Source of the DNA: Merdimonas faecigallinarum
GTDB taxonomy: Bacteria > Bacillota > Clostridia > Lachnospirales > Lachnospiraceae
Direction: 5' to 3'
DNA length: 64,000 bases
Assembly: GCA_019119285.1 (NCBI GenBank)
Contig: DWXJ01000080.1
Coordinates: 1-64,000, forward strand
Part shown: piece by piece, positions 1-6,873 of the stretch
Numbering within the stretch: the first letter of the stretch is position 1
How the letters are laid out: every line of letters begins with the position of its first letter
Notes under the pieces: generated by a model
The model's database searches: none
The model's input: only the letters and a program-made list of their open reading frames with translations
Told to the model about the DNA's origin: nothing
Made by a program: the position numbers and the translations under genes

Positions 1-510
1 TCCTTCTCCCGATGGAAATATCTGGTTCCCTTTATTTTGATGCCTGATATCTTCTCTCACTCGCATCAAAATTCTGCCCAGCAGATTCTGTCCTCTCCAT
101 TTATCAATGCTGAGTCTGTCATCATCTTTCATGGAAAGTCCAATCCCCCAGATCCGGTCTTTCACAGCGCACTCTGCAATGATTTCTTCCCCTGTCTTTT
201 CCAGTTTTTCGGCAAGCTCAGGATTCTGGCGGAATTTCTCTAACACACCATTGTAGACAATACCTTCTCTTTCTTTTGTCCAGATTTTGTCATCAAAATT
301 TTGCACAGTCCTTCCCAAAGCTTTTATTTCCGCCACATCATCCGTCTGCAATATCTTTTCTGCAGTTGTCTGATCTTTGAACAAAATCGCCTTTTCATAC
401 ATCATATATTGCTCCATAGAAGAAAATGTAATACCGCAAACTGTGAATTCAGATAGAAACCAATTGCTCAAATAGCCATTTTCTTCGTCCGGGTTGTGAA
501 AGCATATCAT
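1..510 (-). CDS. NADAR-domain ADP-ribose hydrolase (partial, runs off left edge)
   Basis: The minus frame is open from an ATG at 510 to the window edge (170 residues, no stop). It shows the NADAR (YbiA/DUF1768) pattern in order: YLSNW near residue 13, MEQYMMYEKA near 32, IKALGR near 62, a QNPEL stretch near 95, WGIGL near 121 and GQNLLGRILMRVR near 140, so almost the whole domain is present. Family knowledge: NADAR proteins are N-glycosidases, some of which remove ADP-ribose from guanosine and act as antitoxins to DarT-type transferases. It starts 31 bp after the preceding gene, with GAAGG 7 nt before the ATG, as the last visible gene of an operon with a DUF3990 gene. Inference: it reverses the modification made by that neighbour. 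A GTG at 534 is a less likely start. Confidence 0.85.
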   Translation of the reverse strand, partial: MICFHNPDEENGYLSNWFLSEFTVCGITFSSMEQYMMYEKAILFKDQTTAEKILQTDDVAEIKALGRTVQNFDDKIWTKEREGIVYNGVLEKFRQNPELAEKLEKTGEEIIAECAVKDRIWGIGLSMKDDDRLSIDKWRGQNLLGRILMRVREDIRHQNKGNQIFPSGEG

Positions 511-541
511 AGCCGCACCTTCTTCCTGTAGCACTCCATCC

Positions 542-979
542 CTATTCCTGTTTCCCAAGTCCACACTGTTCTCCTACTTTTTGGACAGCCACCTGCAGAT
601 CAAGATCATGAAGCCCCGGATACCCTTCAAACATAAATTTCACCGGAAGAAGCCTTACAACTTCTTTGCTTGGCATCCCATACGTCCATTGAAACAAACC
701 ATAAAACTGCCCGATCCAGTCAGGGGCGAATCCCCCTGCCTCTTTTCCCTGTTTTAACTCATATTTATCATTTTTCATGAAATAGTCAAATAAACTTTCT
801 GCATCCATAGTAGAGACATACGCCTGCCCCTCGTCTATCAGGGATCTTGTCCGGCTATTCATATATTGATTAATGAAATCTACCATATCTATTCCTGGAC
901 AGTGATCCTGTGCATATTCAAAGAGTTTCCCCTGATTTTCAACCACTTCATCCAAATACGCTTTACTAAATACTTCCAT
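542..979 (-). CDS. hypothetical protein between DUF3990 and NADAR genes
   Basis: A 145-residue soluble acidic protein of unknown function. The ATG at 979 is preceded by GAGGGG at 7 nt; a GTG at 994 in the same frame lies next to that ribosome binding site and is less likely. No transmembrane segment or signal peptide is visible. The N-terminal half is helical in character. The C-terminal part (from about residue 95) has the sequence PSKEVVRLLPV followed by GYPGLHDLDL, which resembles the Tyr...Leu-His pattern of DUF3791 proteins that often sit beside DUF3990 genes; this is a weak similarity by eye. It overlaps or abuts the DUF3990 stop, so translation is probably coupled. It may be an accessory or neutralising partner in the ADP-ribosylation module. 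Confidence 0.75.
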   Translation of the reverse strand: MEVFSKAYLDEVVENQGKLFEYAQDHCPGIDMVDFINQYMNSRTRSLIDEGQAYVSTMDAESLFDYFMKNDKYELKQGKEAGGFAPDWIGQFYGLFQWTYGMPSKEVVRLLPVKFMFEGYPGLHDLDLQVAVQKVGEQCGLGKQE

Positions 980-990
980 TATCTTACCCC

Positions 991-1650
991 TCACAGCAGT
1001 TTACTGAACACATTTTCAATTTTGTTCTTTTCAGAGTTGATCAATGCATACATAGCCTCTCTGGCATTTCTGTCACGCTGTGTATACTGTGGATTAATCT
1101 TATGATAGTCAATTTCCTGCAGTGCTGCAATGTCCTCGTTCAGAGACAGAAACGCTTTTTCTGTCTTTAAGCAGTACTGAATTCCCAGATTTCCCAATTT
1201 TAATAATTCCGGCAAAATATCCAGATCCACTTCATCCCTAACAAAGCATTTGGCAATATAAAAATATGACGCATTCGCTCTCCACCCTTTGATGACGTCA
1301 TATCCTTCTGTAGAAATCTGATACTTTTCTATAAACCTGGGCGCAAGCACCTTATATCTCCGTCCTGTATCAGCATCCCGGTGTTTCATCAATTCTGCCA
1401 ACCAGGAAAGTATATCGCATTCCTGAAAATCCAATATGTTTAATTCAGCAGCATCCAGTGTATACTTATGTACCCACCCGTTATTCTCTATAGGATTGCA
1501 GACTGACCACTCAGATGCCAGCACCGGGCTTTCAGTCAGATAAAATCCTTTTCCGTAATCGTGTTTGTCATTTCCCAGACCATATGTTGGCCGTATCTCT
1601 TTATTCGGACTTCCATGATATAGGATCAGTGTATTCTTATCACTCTTCAT
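991..1650 (-). CDS. DUF3990 ADP-ribosyltransferase-like protein
   Basis: A 219-residue protein. The N-terminus reads LYHGS (His12), then DYGKGFYLTE (Tyr37), and later GIQYCLKTEKAF (Gln158, Glu164). This His...GxGFYLT...Glu arrangement is the H-Y-E type core of the ADP-ribosyltransferase superfamily, to which DUF3990 belongs. The segment YDVIKGWRANASYFYIA (about 117-133) matches the region in DUF3990 proteins between the second and third catalytic motifs. The start has GGGAGGGA at 8 nt. It is the second gene of an AT-rich operon that ends with a NADAR hydrolase. Inference: a NAD-dependent modifying enzyme, possibly a toxin, paired with its eraser. The substrate cannot be read from sequence. 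Confidence 0.85.
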   Translation of the reverse strand: MKSDKNTLILYHGSPNKEIRPTYGLGNDKHDYGKGFYLTESPVLASEWSVCNPIENNGWVHKYTLDAAELNILDFQECDILSWLAELMKHRDADTGRRYKVLAPRFIEKYQISTEGYDVIKGWRANASYFYIAKCFVRDEVDLDILPELLKLGNLGIQYCLKTEKAFLSLNEDIAALQEIDYHKINPQYTQRDRNAREAMYALINSEKNKIENVFSKLL

Positions 1651-1686
1651 TCTCTCAATCCCTCCCCGCGTTCCACATCAGTTATT

Positions 1687-1986
1687 CTAATTTTTCGAAT
1701 ATCTGAAAAAATCTGTGATTAAATTTTCTTTCTTATCCCCATTATACCAGAAACATTCCTTCAAATTATCACTGATCTTCTTAGAATGTTTCATGCCAAA
1801 AATTGCCGCCCAGAATCTTCCGTAGTCCTCTCGGCATCCATGGTCAATATATGTCCTTATTCCCGATTGTCTCTTTACACAAACCAGCTTTTCCGTTTCA
1901 AAAATGCGATCGATTTCTTTACAGATTTGATCAACATCATCCTGTATCAAATTGCGCATATCAATTTTTAATTCTACTTTGTACAT
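1687..1986 (-). CDS. small hypothetical protein, first gene of the DUF3990/NADAR operon
   Basis: A 99-residue protein that I do not recognise. It begins with an amphipathic, charge-rich helix-like stretch (about residues 9-33) and has aromatic residues near the C-terminus, with no membrane segment. It lies 36 bp upstream of the DUF3990 gene on the same strand and directly behind the likely operon promoter. The probable -10 box at 2000-2005 puts the transcript start only a few bases before the ATG, and no good Shine-Dalgarno is seen, so it may be translated from a near-leaderless message. By position it could be a regulator or antitoxin, but nothing in the sequence proves that. Confidence 0.65.
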   Translation of the reverse strand: MYKVELKIDMRNLIQDDVDQICKEIDRIFETEKLVCVKRQSGIRTYIDHGCREDYGRFWAAIFGMKHSKKISDNLKECFWYNGDKKENLITDFFRYSKN

Positions 1987-1999
1987 ACTTTCACACTTT

Positions 2000-2030
2000 A
2001 GTATAAATTAGGGAAACCTTGTTTCCCCAA
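2000..2030 (-). promoter_or_regulatory. Promoter with a palindromic operator-like site for the DUF3990/NADAR operon
   Basis: On the minus strand TATACT (2000-2005) is a good -10 box; the -35 region is poor (TTGGGG, 19 nt upstream). A perfect inverted repeat GGGAAAC-CTT-GTTTCCC (2011-2027) fills the spacer. Its place between the promoter boxes suits a repressor site. There is no T-run, so it is not a terminator. Confidence 0.5.
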
Positions 2031-2058
2031 TTCCAGTTCCAATAACTCTGCTATTTCT

Positions 2059-2085
2059 GAACTGCCGAGTTTTCCTCGGCAGTTC
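2059..2085. terminator. Strong hairpin, probable terminator between accessory fragments
   Basis: An 11-bp perfect stem GAACTGCCGAG / CTCGGCAGTTC (2059-2069 and 2075-2085) with a 5-nt loop. The plus-strand side is followed by an interrupted T-rich stretch (ATCTTATTTTAT). It sits between the operon promoter and the RhuM-like remnant. The tail is weak, so another structural role is possible. Confidence 0.45.
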
Positions 2086-2121
2086 AAATCTTATTTTATA
2101 TCTTCTTCTATAGTAATCCAC

Positions 2122-2307
2122 CTAATAGTTTTTTCCATCCAAAGCAGTTGTTGCAAATTTTGCAACAACTGACCCTCTATTTAATTCTCCTTCTGCAAAG
2201 ATGTTTTTTATATGTCTGGAAATAGTTGATTTATCACGTTGAAACGTCACAAAATCTTTTTGTCCATACGGCATTATCCAGTCTATCTCGTCCTGTTTCC
2301 TCCACAA
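2122..2307 (-). pseudogene. RhuM-like protein fragment
   Basis: A 61-residue remnant opening at a TTG directly after an in-frame stop. The stretch FQRDKSTISRHIKNIFAEGE and the following SVVAKFATTALDGKNY match the N-terminal DNA-binding-like part of RhuM (virulence protein) family members, which normally continue for about 250 more residues. The part before it looks damaged: the usual WLTQ-type sequence appears with small in-frame deletions. It stops where the family would continue with the YYNLD segment. It is therefore a decayed fragment, common in genomic islands, and not a functional gene. Confidence 0.65.
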
Positions 2308-2367
2308 AATATGGACAAATCAGCGCCAAATAACACCAGATATTCCCCATTTTCCGGCCCCGGCACA

Positions 2368-2640
2368 CTAGGAGATGAAATACTCCACTGCATTGTTCGG
2401 GAAGAATTCCTTGAACTCGCCGTAGAGCTGGGCTGCCAGGGTCTTGTTGTGGGCGATGATCAGCGTCGGTTTATTCAGTTGTTGGATGACATTTGCCATC
2501 GTGAAAGTTTTACCCGAACCGGTGACGCCAAGAAGGGTCTCACACTGGTTGCCTTCCTTAAAGCCTTTGACCAGGTCGGCAATGGCCTGGGGCTGGTCGC
2601 CGGTGGGGGCGTATTCTGATACTAATTCAAAATGATCCAT
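2368..2640 (-). pseudogene. uvrB: uvrB 5' fragment (excinuclease ABC subunit B, truncated)
   Basis: The first 86 or so residues are a textbook UvrB N-terminus: FELVSEYAPTGDQPQAI, the Walker A GVTGSGKTFT (about residues 39-48), and IAHNKTLAAQLYGEFKEFFP. The reading then breaks at AVEYFIS, exactly where UvrB continues with the YYDYYQPE motif, and a stop follows at 2368. Full-length UvrB is about 660 residues, so over 85% is missing. The upstream promoter and SOS box are intact. Either the rest of uvrB lies beyond an island to the left, or this is a leftover partial copy. Confidence 0.85.
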
Positions 2641-2692
2641 GATTCATACCTCAACTCTTCGACTTTTCTTATCATCACATTTCCCATGCTTG

Positions 2693-2741
2693 CAAACAAA
2701 TGTTCTTCTTTCATTTTATCTTATATACTTCATGCCGTCAA
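2693..2741 (-). promoter_or_regulatory. uvrB promoter with LexA (SOS) box
   Basis: On the minus strand TTGACG (2736-2741), a 17-nt spacer and TAAAAT (2713-2718) form a sigma-A promoter. Just downstream, AGAACATTTGTTTG (2693-2706) fits the Gram-positive LexA box pattern GAAC-N4-GTTY. This placement over the transcript start is usual for SOS control of uvrB. Confidence 0.7.
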
Positions 2742-2782
2742 TCCAATAAAAAACACATTTTGACGGCCCAAAAATGAAATCT

Positions 2783-4232
2783 TAAATTCCACCTCTCACA
2801 ATGGTATGGTTATCTTCCCTTCTGACAGCAGTAGAAGGAGGCATATGATGAGTAAATATATTCCTGGCAAACAGAAACACCTTACCCTTGAAGACCGTAT
2901 CTATATCAAAAATAAACTGAACAAAGGCACATCTTTTAAAAATATTGCCCGGTTCCTGTGTAAGGATCCCACCACAATCTCGAAAGAAATTCGGTCCCAC
3001 CGCCTTTCTGACTGGTATCACAAAGGGATCTTCTATAATGCCAAAAACTTCTGTATCCACCGCTATCACTGTAGGAAGACCAATGCCTGCGGAAAGATTG
3101 TCCTGTGCGAGATCAAATGCGCTTCCTGCCCTACCTGTAATCAGACCTGCAGGGACTTCGAAAAAGAGCGCTGCGTAAGACTTGACCGGGCTCCTTGTGT
3201 CTGCAACGGATGCAACAAAAAGATCAGCCACTGCACCATCGCCCACAAATACTCTTATAATGCCAGGTTTGCTGATAGGAAATACCAGGCAAGACTCCTG
3301 GATTCCAGAACCGGGATCAACATGACCAGGAGGGAACTTCACAAAAAGGATCAGATCATTTCTCCACTGATCAAACAGGGACAGTCTCCTTATCATATCC
3401 TGGCAAACCACCCGGAACTGGATATGTCTGTCCGTACCATGTATTCCTATCTTGATCAGGGGCTCTTTACGGCAAGGGACATAGATCTGAAGCGGAAGGT
3501 ACATTTCAAGCCAAGAAAGTGCCATAAAACACAAATCATAGACAGAGCATTCTTCACCAACCAATTGTATCCGACTCCTGCTCCTTTGACCTTATGAGCT
3601 ATGTCCAAATGGGTATGGTCCATTCTTCCAATAAATCGAAAAAATTTTACTGACCATATTTTTTACCATAGAAAAACTCTTCCTTTCTTTTCTGATGAAC
3701 CGATGCACCAAAGGCGCTGTCCGTCTTGTTTTTGACCGTCTGGAAAAGCGTATGGGAACCTATGAATTCGCTTCCGTGTTTGAATATATCTTGACGGACC
3801 GTGGTTCTGAATTCGGTGATCCTGACGCTTTAGGAACCGGTATAAACGGAATACAGCGTTCCAGCATTTATTATTGCGACCCGATGCAGAGCGGGCAGAA
3901 AGGCGGTCTGGAACAGGCCCGCACTATACTTCGGATGGTTCTGCCGAAAGGGACCAGTTTTGAATTTCTCACACAATGGGATGTCACCTGATCGCAAACC
4001 ATATCAACTCTACTCTCAGGGAAAGTCTGGGTGGGAGAACACCGTACAGCGCTGCATTGGAAACATTTGGAGAAGAAGTCTTAAACGCATTTCAGCTTAG
4101 ACCGATTGAACCTGATCAGGTCAATCTGACGCCTAAGCTGATCCGCTTTAACCACAAAACAACTATCTCAAAAACTGCTGTCGGACCGGAAGTAAACTTT
4201 TCACATTTTCACACAATGTCCGGTGGAATTCA
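2783..4232 (+). mobile_element. IS30-family insertion sequence, decayed
   Basis: An IS30-type transposase remnant flanked by a short inverted repeat: AATTCCACC at 2785-2793 and its complement GGTGGAATT at 4222-4230. The repeat is only 9 bp, and the final transposase frame reads through the right copy, so the exact ends are uncertain. No clear target duplication was seen. It lies between the truncated uvrB and the altered hydrolase gene. Confidence 0.5.
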
Positions 4233-4311
4233 GTCTTGCACACAGAATTCCAGTGGCCCGCTTGCCATGCCCGGAAAACAAAAATTTTTTGAGAAGTTGG
4301 GTTTAATATAA
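2845..4311 (+). pseudogene. IS30-family transposase, frameshifted and inactive
   Basis: ATG at 2845 behind AAGGAGG. The N-terminal part has the IS30 helix-turn-helix (LTLEDRIYIKNKLNKGTSFKN, then DPTTISKEI), followed by a Cys-rich segment typical of this IS30 branch. The frame breaks near 3560-3595. The next pieces resume with SYVQMGMVHSS, where the first catalytic Asp of the usual MDTV motif reads Gly, then a second shift in an A-run near 3641. Later parts keep the second Asp (ILTDRGSEF) and the QKGGLEQ...LPKGTSF region with the Glu, and a third frame change occurs near 3985. With at least three frame breaks and a lost catalytic residue, it cannot make active transposase. Confidence 0.85.
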
Positions 4312-4386
4312 CAGTTATTGAAGAATTCAGCATTATAAATCTTTTAAAAATGAGGAATTTTTAAATATACTACTATATAACCTCTC

Positions 4387-5088
4387 TTACCGAAACACTT
4401 CTTCTTTGTTTCTCTCATTCTCCAACATCCAGCTGACAATTTCTTGTTCAATCTTACAATCCTGTTCCAGCATAAATGTCATTTCTTCAGGATACATTCC
4501 TTTTTCCAACAATGTTAGTGCTTTCTTCCTGTCATTTTTCTCCAAAGGCCTGCCATATTTTCGATCAGGTATCAATTCTGCCAATTGCAGGGAAGCAGAC
4601 CTGTTTACCCTGTCTTTTTCTCCACATACGACTAAAACTTTACAGCGAATATCTTTTAATTGATGTGAAAAATCTAAATCCATCATTGATTTGCAAAGAC
4701 TGATAAAATCTGATTTTTGAAATCCTATCTTTGAAAATTCAGAGTCAGGCATGAGATGAAATAGTATATTTTGCAATTTCAACAATCGTTTAGGCATTTT
4801 GTATTGTGTTCCTATCAGCACTAAGGATTTCACTTTTTCTGAATGTTCCATGCTATATTGCATAGCAAGAATACCGCCCAATGAAAGCCCGACTAAACAC
4901 AGAGTATCATCAAATTGTTCACAATATTTTTCAAATGCTTTATATAAGGTGTCATAACAAGGTTGCTTACCCTTGATCCAGTCTGATAAATCAGGGCAAA
5001 ATATATTCCGATCTTCATTTAATGTCTGTATGGTTTCATTCCAACTGGAAGAAGTCTGTCCCAGTCCATGAAGTAATATATAGCTCAA
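4387..5088 (-). CDS. alpha/beta hydrolase with replaced C-terminus (probably inactive)
   Basis: A 233-residue protein starting at TTG (GGGAG 8 nt upstream). Residues 1-175 are an alpha/beta hydrolase: oxyanion HGLG (7-10), nucleophile elbow GLSLGG with Ser69, and the acid Asp159 in CGEKDRVN. The family next has a strand-loop with the catalytic His (usually NAGH) after ELIP. Here the sequence changes abruptly at about residue 176 into a highly charged helical tail with no candidate His. The triad is therefore incomplete, suggesting a truncated gene fused to unrelated DNA. The gene is AT-rich relative to the neighbouring transporter and lies next to the dead IS30 element, in keeping with rearrangement. 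It may be a pseudogene. Confidence 0.6.
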   Translation of the reverse strand: MSYILLHGLGQTSSSWNETIQTLNEDRNIFCPDLSDWIKGKQPCYDTLYKAFEKYCEQFDDTLCLVGLSLGGILAMQYSMEHSEKVKSLVLIGTQYKMPKRLLKLQNILFHLMPDSEFSKIGFQKSDFISLCKSMMDLDFSHQLKDIRCKVLVVCGEKDRVNRSASLQLAELIPDRKYGRPLEKNDRKKALTLLEKGMYPEEMTFMLEQDCKIEQEIVSWMLENERNKEEVFR

Positions 5089-5116
5089 TGCTTTTGCTCC
5101 CGTACTTTTTTCGTAT

Positions 5117-6265
5117 TTATTCTTTTCTCCGCAAGCTCATGACGCCGTCCGCCAGGATCTTTACATCATCCAGGATGTAGTCAAAAGCGCCTGCTTTGTA
5201 CAGGTTGATCACGATCATTCCCACGGGAACGGCGAAGATCATGCCAAGTACGCTGCCGATCCTGTAACCTACATACAGAAGCACCAGAGTCAGCAGAGGA
5301 TTCAGTCCCATGCTGTCTCCCACCAGTTTTGGCTGGATCAGCTGGCGTACCAGCTGGGTCACCCCGTACAGGATCAACAGCCCGATCAGCATCCGGTAGT
5401 CACCGGTCACCAGCTGGTAGACTGCCCAGGGGATCAGCGCGGTTCCTGTGCCAAAGAAGGGCAGGAAATCCAGGAATGCGATCAGAAGCGCCAGTAAAAA
5501 GGAAAAGTGCACATCCAGGATGGCGAACCCGATCACCAGAAGGATGTAGACCACGATCATGATCTTGAACTGGGCTTTGAAGTAGCCGCCCACTGCATAT
5601 TTCAGGTTGGACATCACCATGCTCATCCGATGCACCAAAGGATCCGGGGATACCTTTTTGGCCAGGACGATCAGATCTTCTCTCTCGGCTATGAAAAAGT
5701 ACGCAGAGATGATCATGACAATGGCGCTGATCAGCCAGGAGGGAATCCTTTTTGCTACATTGCCGGCTGCGGTCACCGTCGGTTCGCTTAAGGACGCCAT
5801 GAGATTTCCCACGGATTTGTCCAGATCTCCCATGATATCCCGCCATCCGTTCTGGATGCCTTCCGGCAGCATCTGGAAAATGCCCGCCAGGTTTTTCCCT
5901 ACCATATCCAGTTCTTTTTCCAGTTCCGCATACATATCCGGCATATTCTGGATGAGAGAGGCCACTTCCCGCCAGATCCTGCTGCCCACAAAATAGATCA
6001 GAAAGATCACCAGCGCAAGCACCAGGATGATGATCAGCGCTGATCCCAGTTTTTTCACGATCTTCAATCGTTTCTCCAGCCAGTTGACCAGCGGGCTTGC
6101 GATATAGGCGATGAACCATCCCACCACAAACGGCATGAAAAATCCCAGAAGCCGTACTCCCACATAGATAAATAAAATCGTTCCGATCAGACTGATGGCC
6201 AGGCTGATGATGACTTTCCAGTATGGCCGGTTGTCCCGAAGCTGTTCCCTGAAATTTGTTTCCAT
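5117..6265 (-). CDS. AI-2E family transporter (membrane permease)
   Basis: A 382-residue integral membrane protein of the AI-2E/PerM/YdiK family, with paired hydrophobic helices at the N-terminus (about 17-65), a soluble helical stretch with two amphipathic segments (about 90-165), and a C-terminal membrane block. The ALLIAFLDFLPFFGTG region and the LVGDSMGLNPLLTL segment are family hallmarks. It starts 5 bp after the engB stop, so the two are cotranscribed. Members are proposed to export or pass small solutes, in some cases AI-2 or Na+/H+; the substrate here is unknown. Confidence 0.85.
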   Translation of the reverse strand: METNFREQLRDNRPYWKVIISLAISLIGTILFIYVGVRLLGFFMPFVVGWFIAYIASPLVNWLEKRLKIVKKLGSALIIILVLALVIFLIYFVGSRIWREVASLIQNMPDMYAELEKELDMVGKNLAGIFQMLPEGIQNGWRDIMGDLDKSVGNLMASLSEPTVTAAGNVAKRIPSWLISAIVMIISAYFFIAEREDLIVLAKKVSPDPLVHRMSMVMSNLKYAVGGYFKAQFKIMIVVYILLVIGFAILDVHFSFLLALLIAFLDFLPFFGTGTALIPWAVYQLVTGDYRMLIGLLILYGVTQLVRQLIQPKLVGDSMGLNPLLTLVLLYVGYRIGSVLGMIFAVPVGMIVINLYKAGAFDYILDDVKILADGVMSLRRKE

Positions 6266-6270
6266 TTAAG

Positions 6271-6873
6271 CTACTCCACCTCTTTTTTCCCCAAGTACTC
6301 CGTTTCTACTAATTCCCAGATCTCATCCCTGCCCTGCTTTGTCATGGCAGAAAACGGGATGATCCTGGTTCCCGGCACCAGGCCAAGTCCCGTCCGGAGC
6401 ATTTTCAGATGTTTATCGATCTGGCTTCTTTTGATCTTGTCAAGCTTTGTGGCAATGATGATGGGCTGATACCCCTGCGCCACTACCCAGTCGTACATCA
6501 TCTTATCGTTCGCGGAAGGATCGTGGCGGATATCGATCAGCAAAAATACTGCTTTGAGCTGGCTGGAGCCGTGCAGATATTTTTCGATCAGCTGTCCCCA
6601 CTTCTGCTTCTCTTCCTCTGATACTTTCGCATAGCCGTATCCGGGAAGATCCACCAGATACATTTCCTCATTGATATTATAAAAATTGATCGTCTGCGTT
6701 TTTCCCGGCGTGGCGGATATCCGCGCATAAGATTTCCGGTTCATCAGCGCATTGATGAGGGAAGATTTTCCTACATTCGATTTCCCTGCAAATGCGATCT
6801 CAGGCTTTGTATTCTGAGGCAGCACACTGGTGATGCCGCAGACAGTTTCCAGATTGACAGATTTAATGATCAT
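6271..6873 (-). CDS. engB: ribosome biogenesis GTP-binding protein EngB/YsxC
   Basis: A 200-residue Era-like GTPase needed for late 50S subunit assembly. G1 is GKSNVGKSS (30-38), G3 is DLPGYGYAK, G4 is ATKLDK (a TKxD form usual in this family), and G5 lies in PFSAM. Length matches the family (about 195-200). The start codon overlaps the end of lon by 11 bp with AAGGAGGGG upstream, so translation is coupled. The lon-engB order is widely conserved in Firmicutes. Confidence 0.95.
   Translation of the reverse strand: MIIKSVNLETVCGITSVLPQNTKPEIAFAGKSNVGKSSLINALMNRKSYARISATPGKTQTINFYNINEEMYLVDLPGYGYAKVSEEEKQKWGQLIEKYLHGSSQLKAVFLLIDIRHDPSANDKMMYDWVVAQGYQPIIIATKLDKIKRSQIDKHLKMLRTGLGLVPGTRIIPFSAMTKQGRDEIWELVETEYLGKKEVE

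Noticed and set aside
2782..3564. Long minus-strand frame opposite the IS30 transposase (260 codons)
   Set aside because: It mirrors the transposase coding strand and shows no recognisable domain.
4312..4386. AT-rich gap after the IS30 remnant
   Set aside because: No coding frame, promoter or repeat could be supported there.
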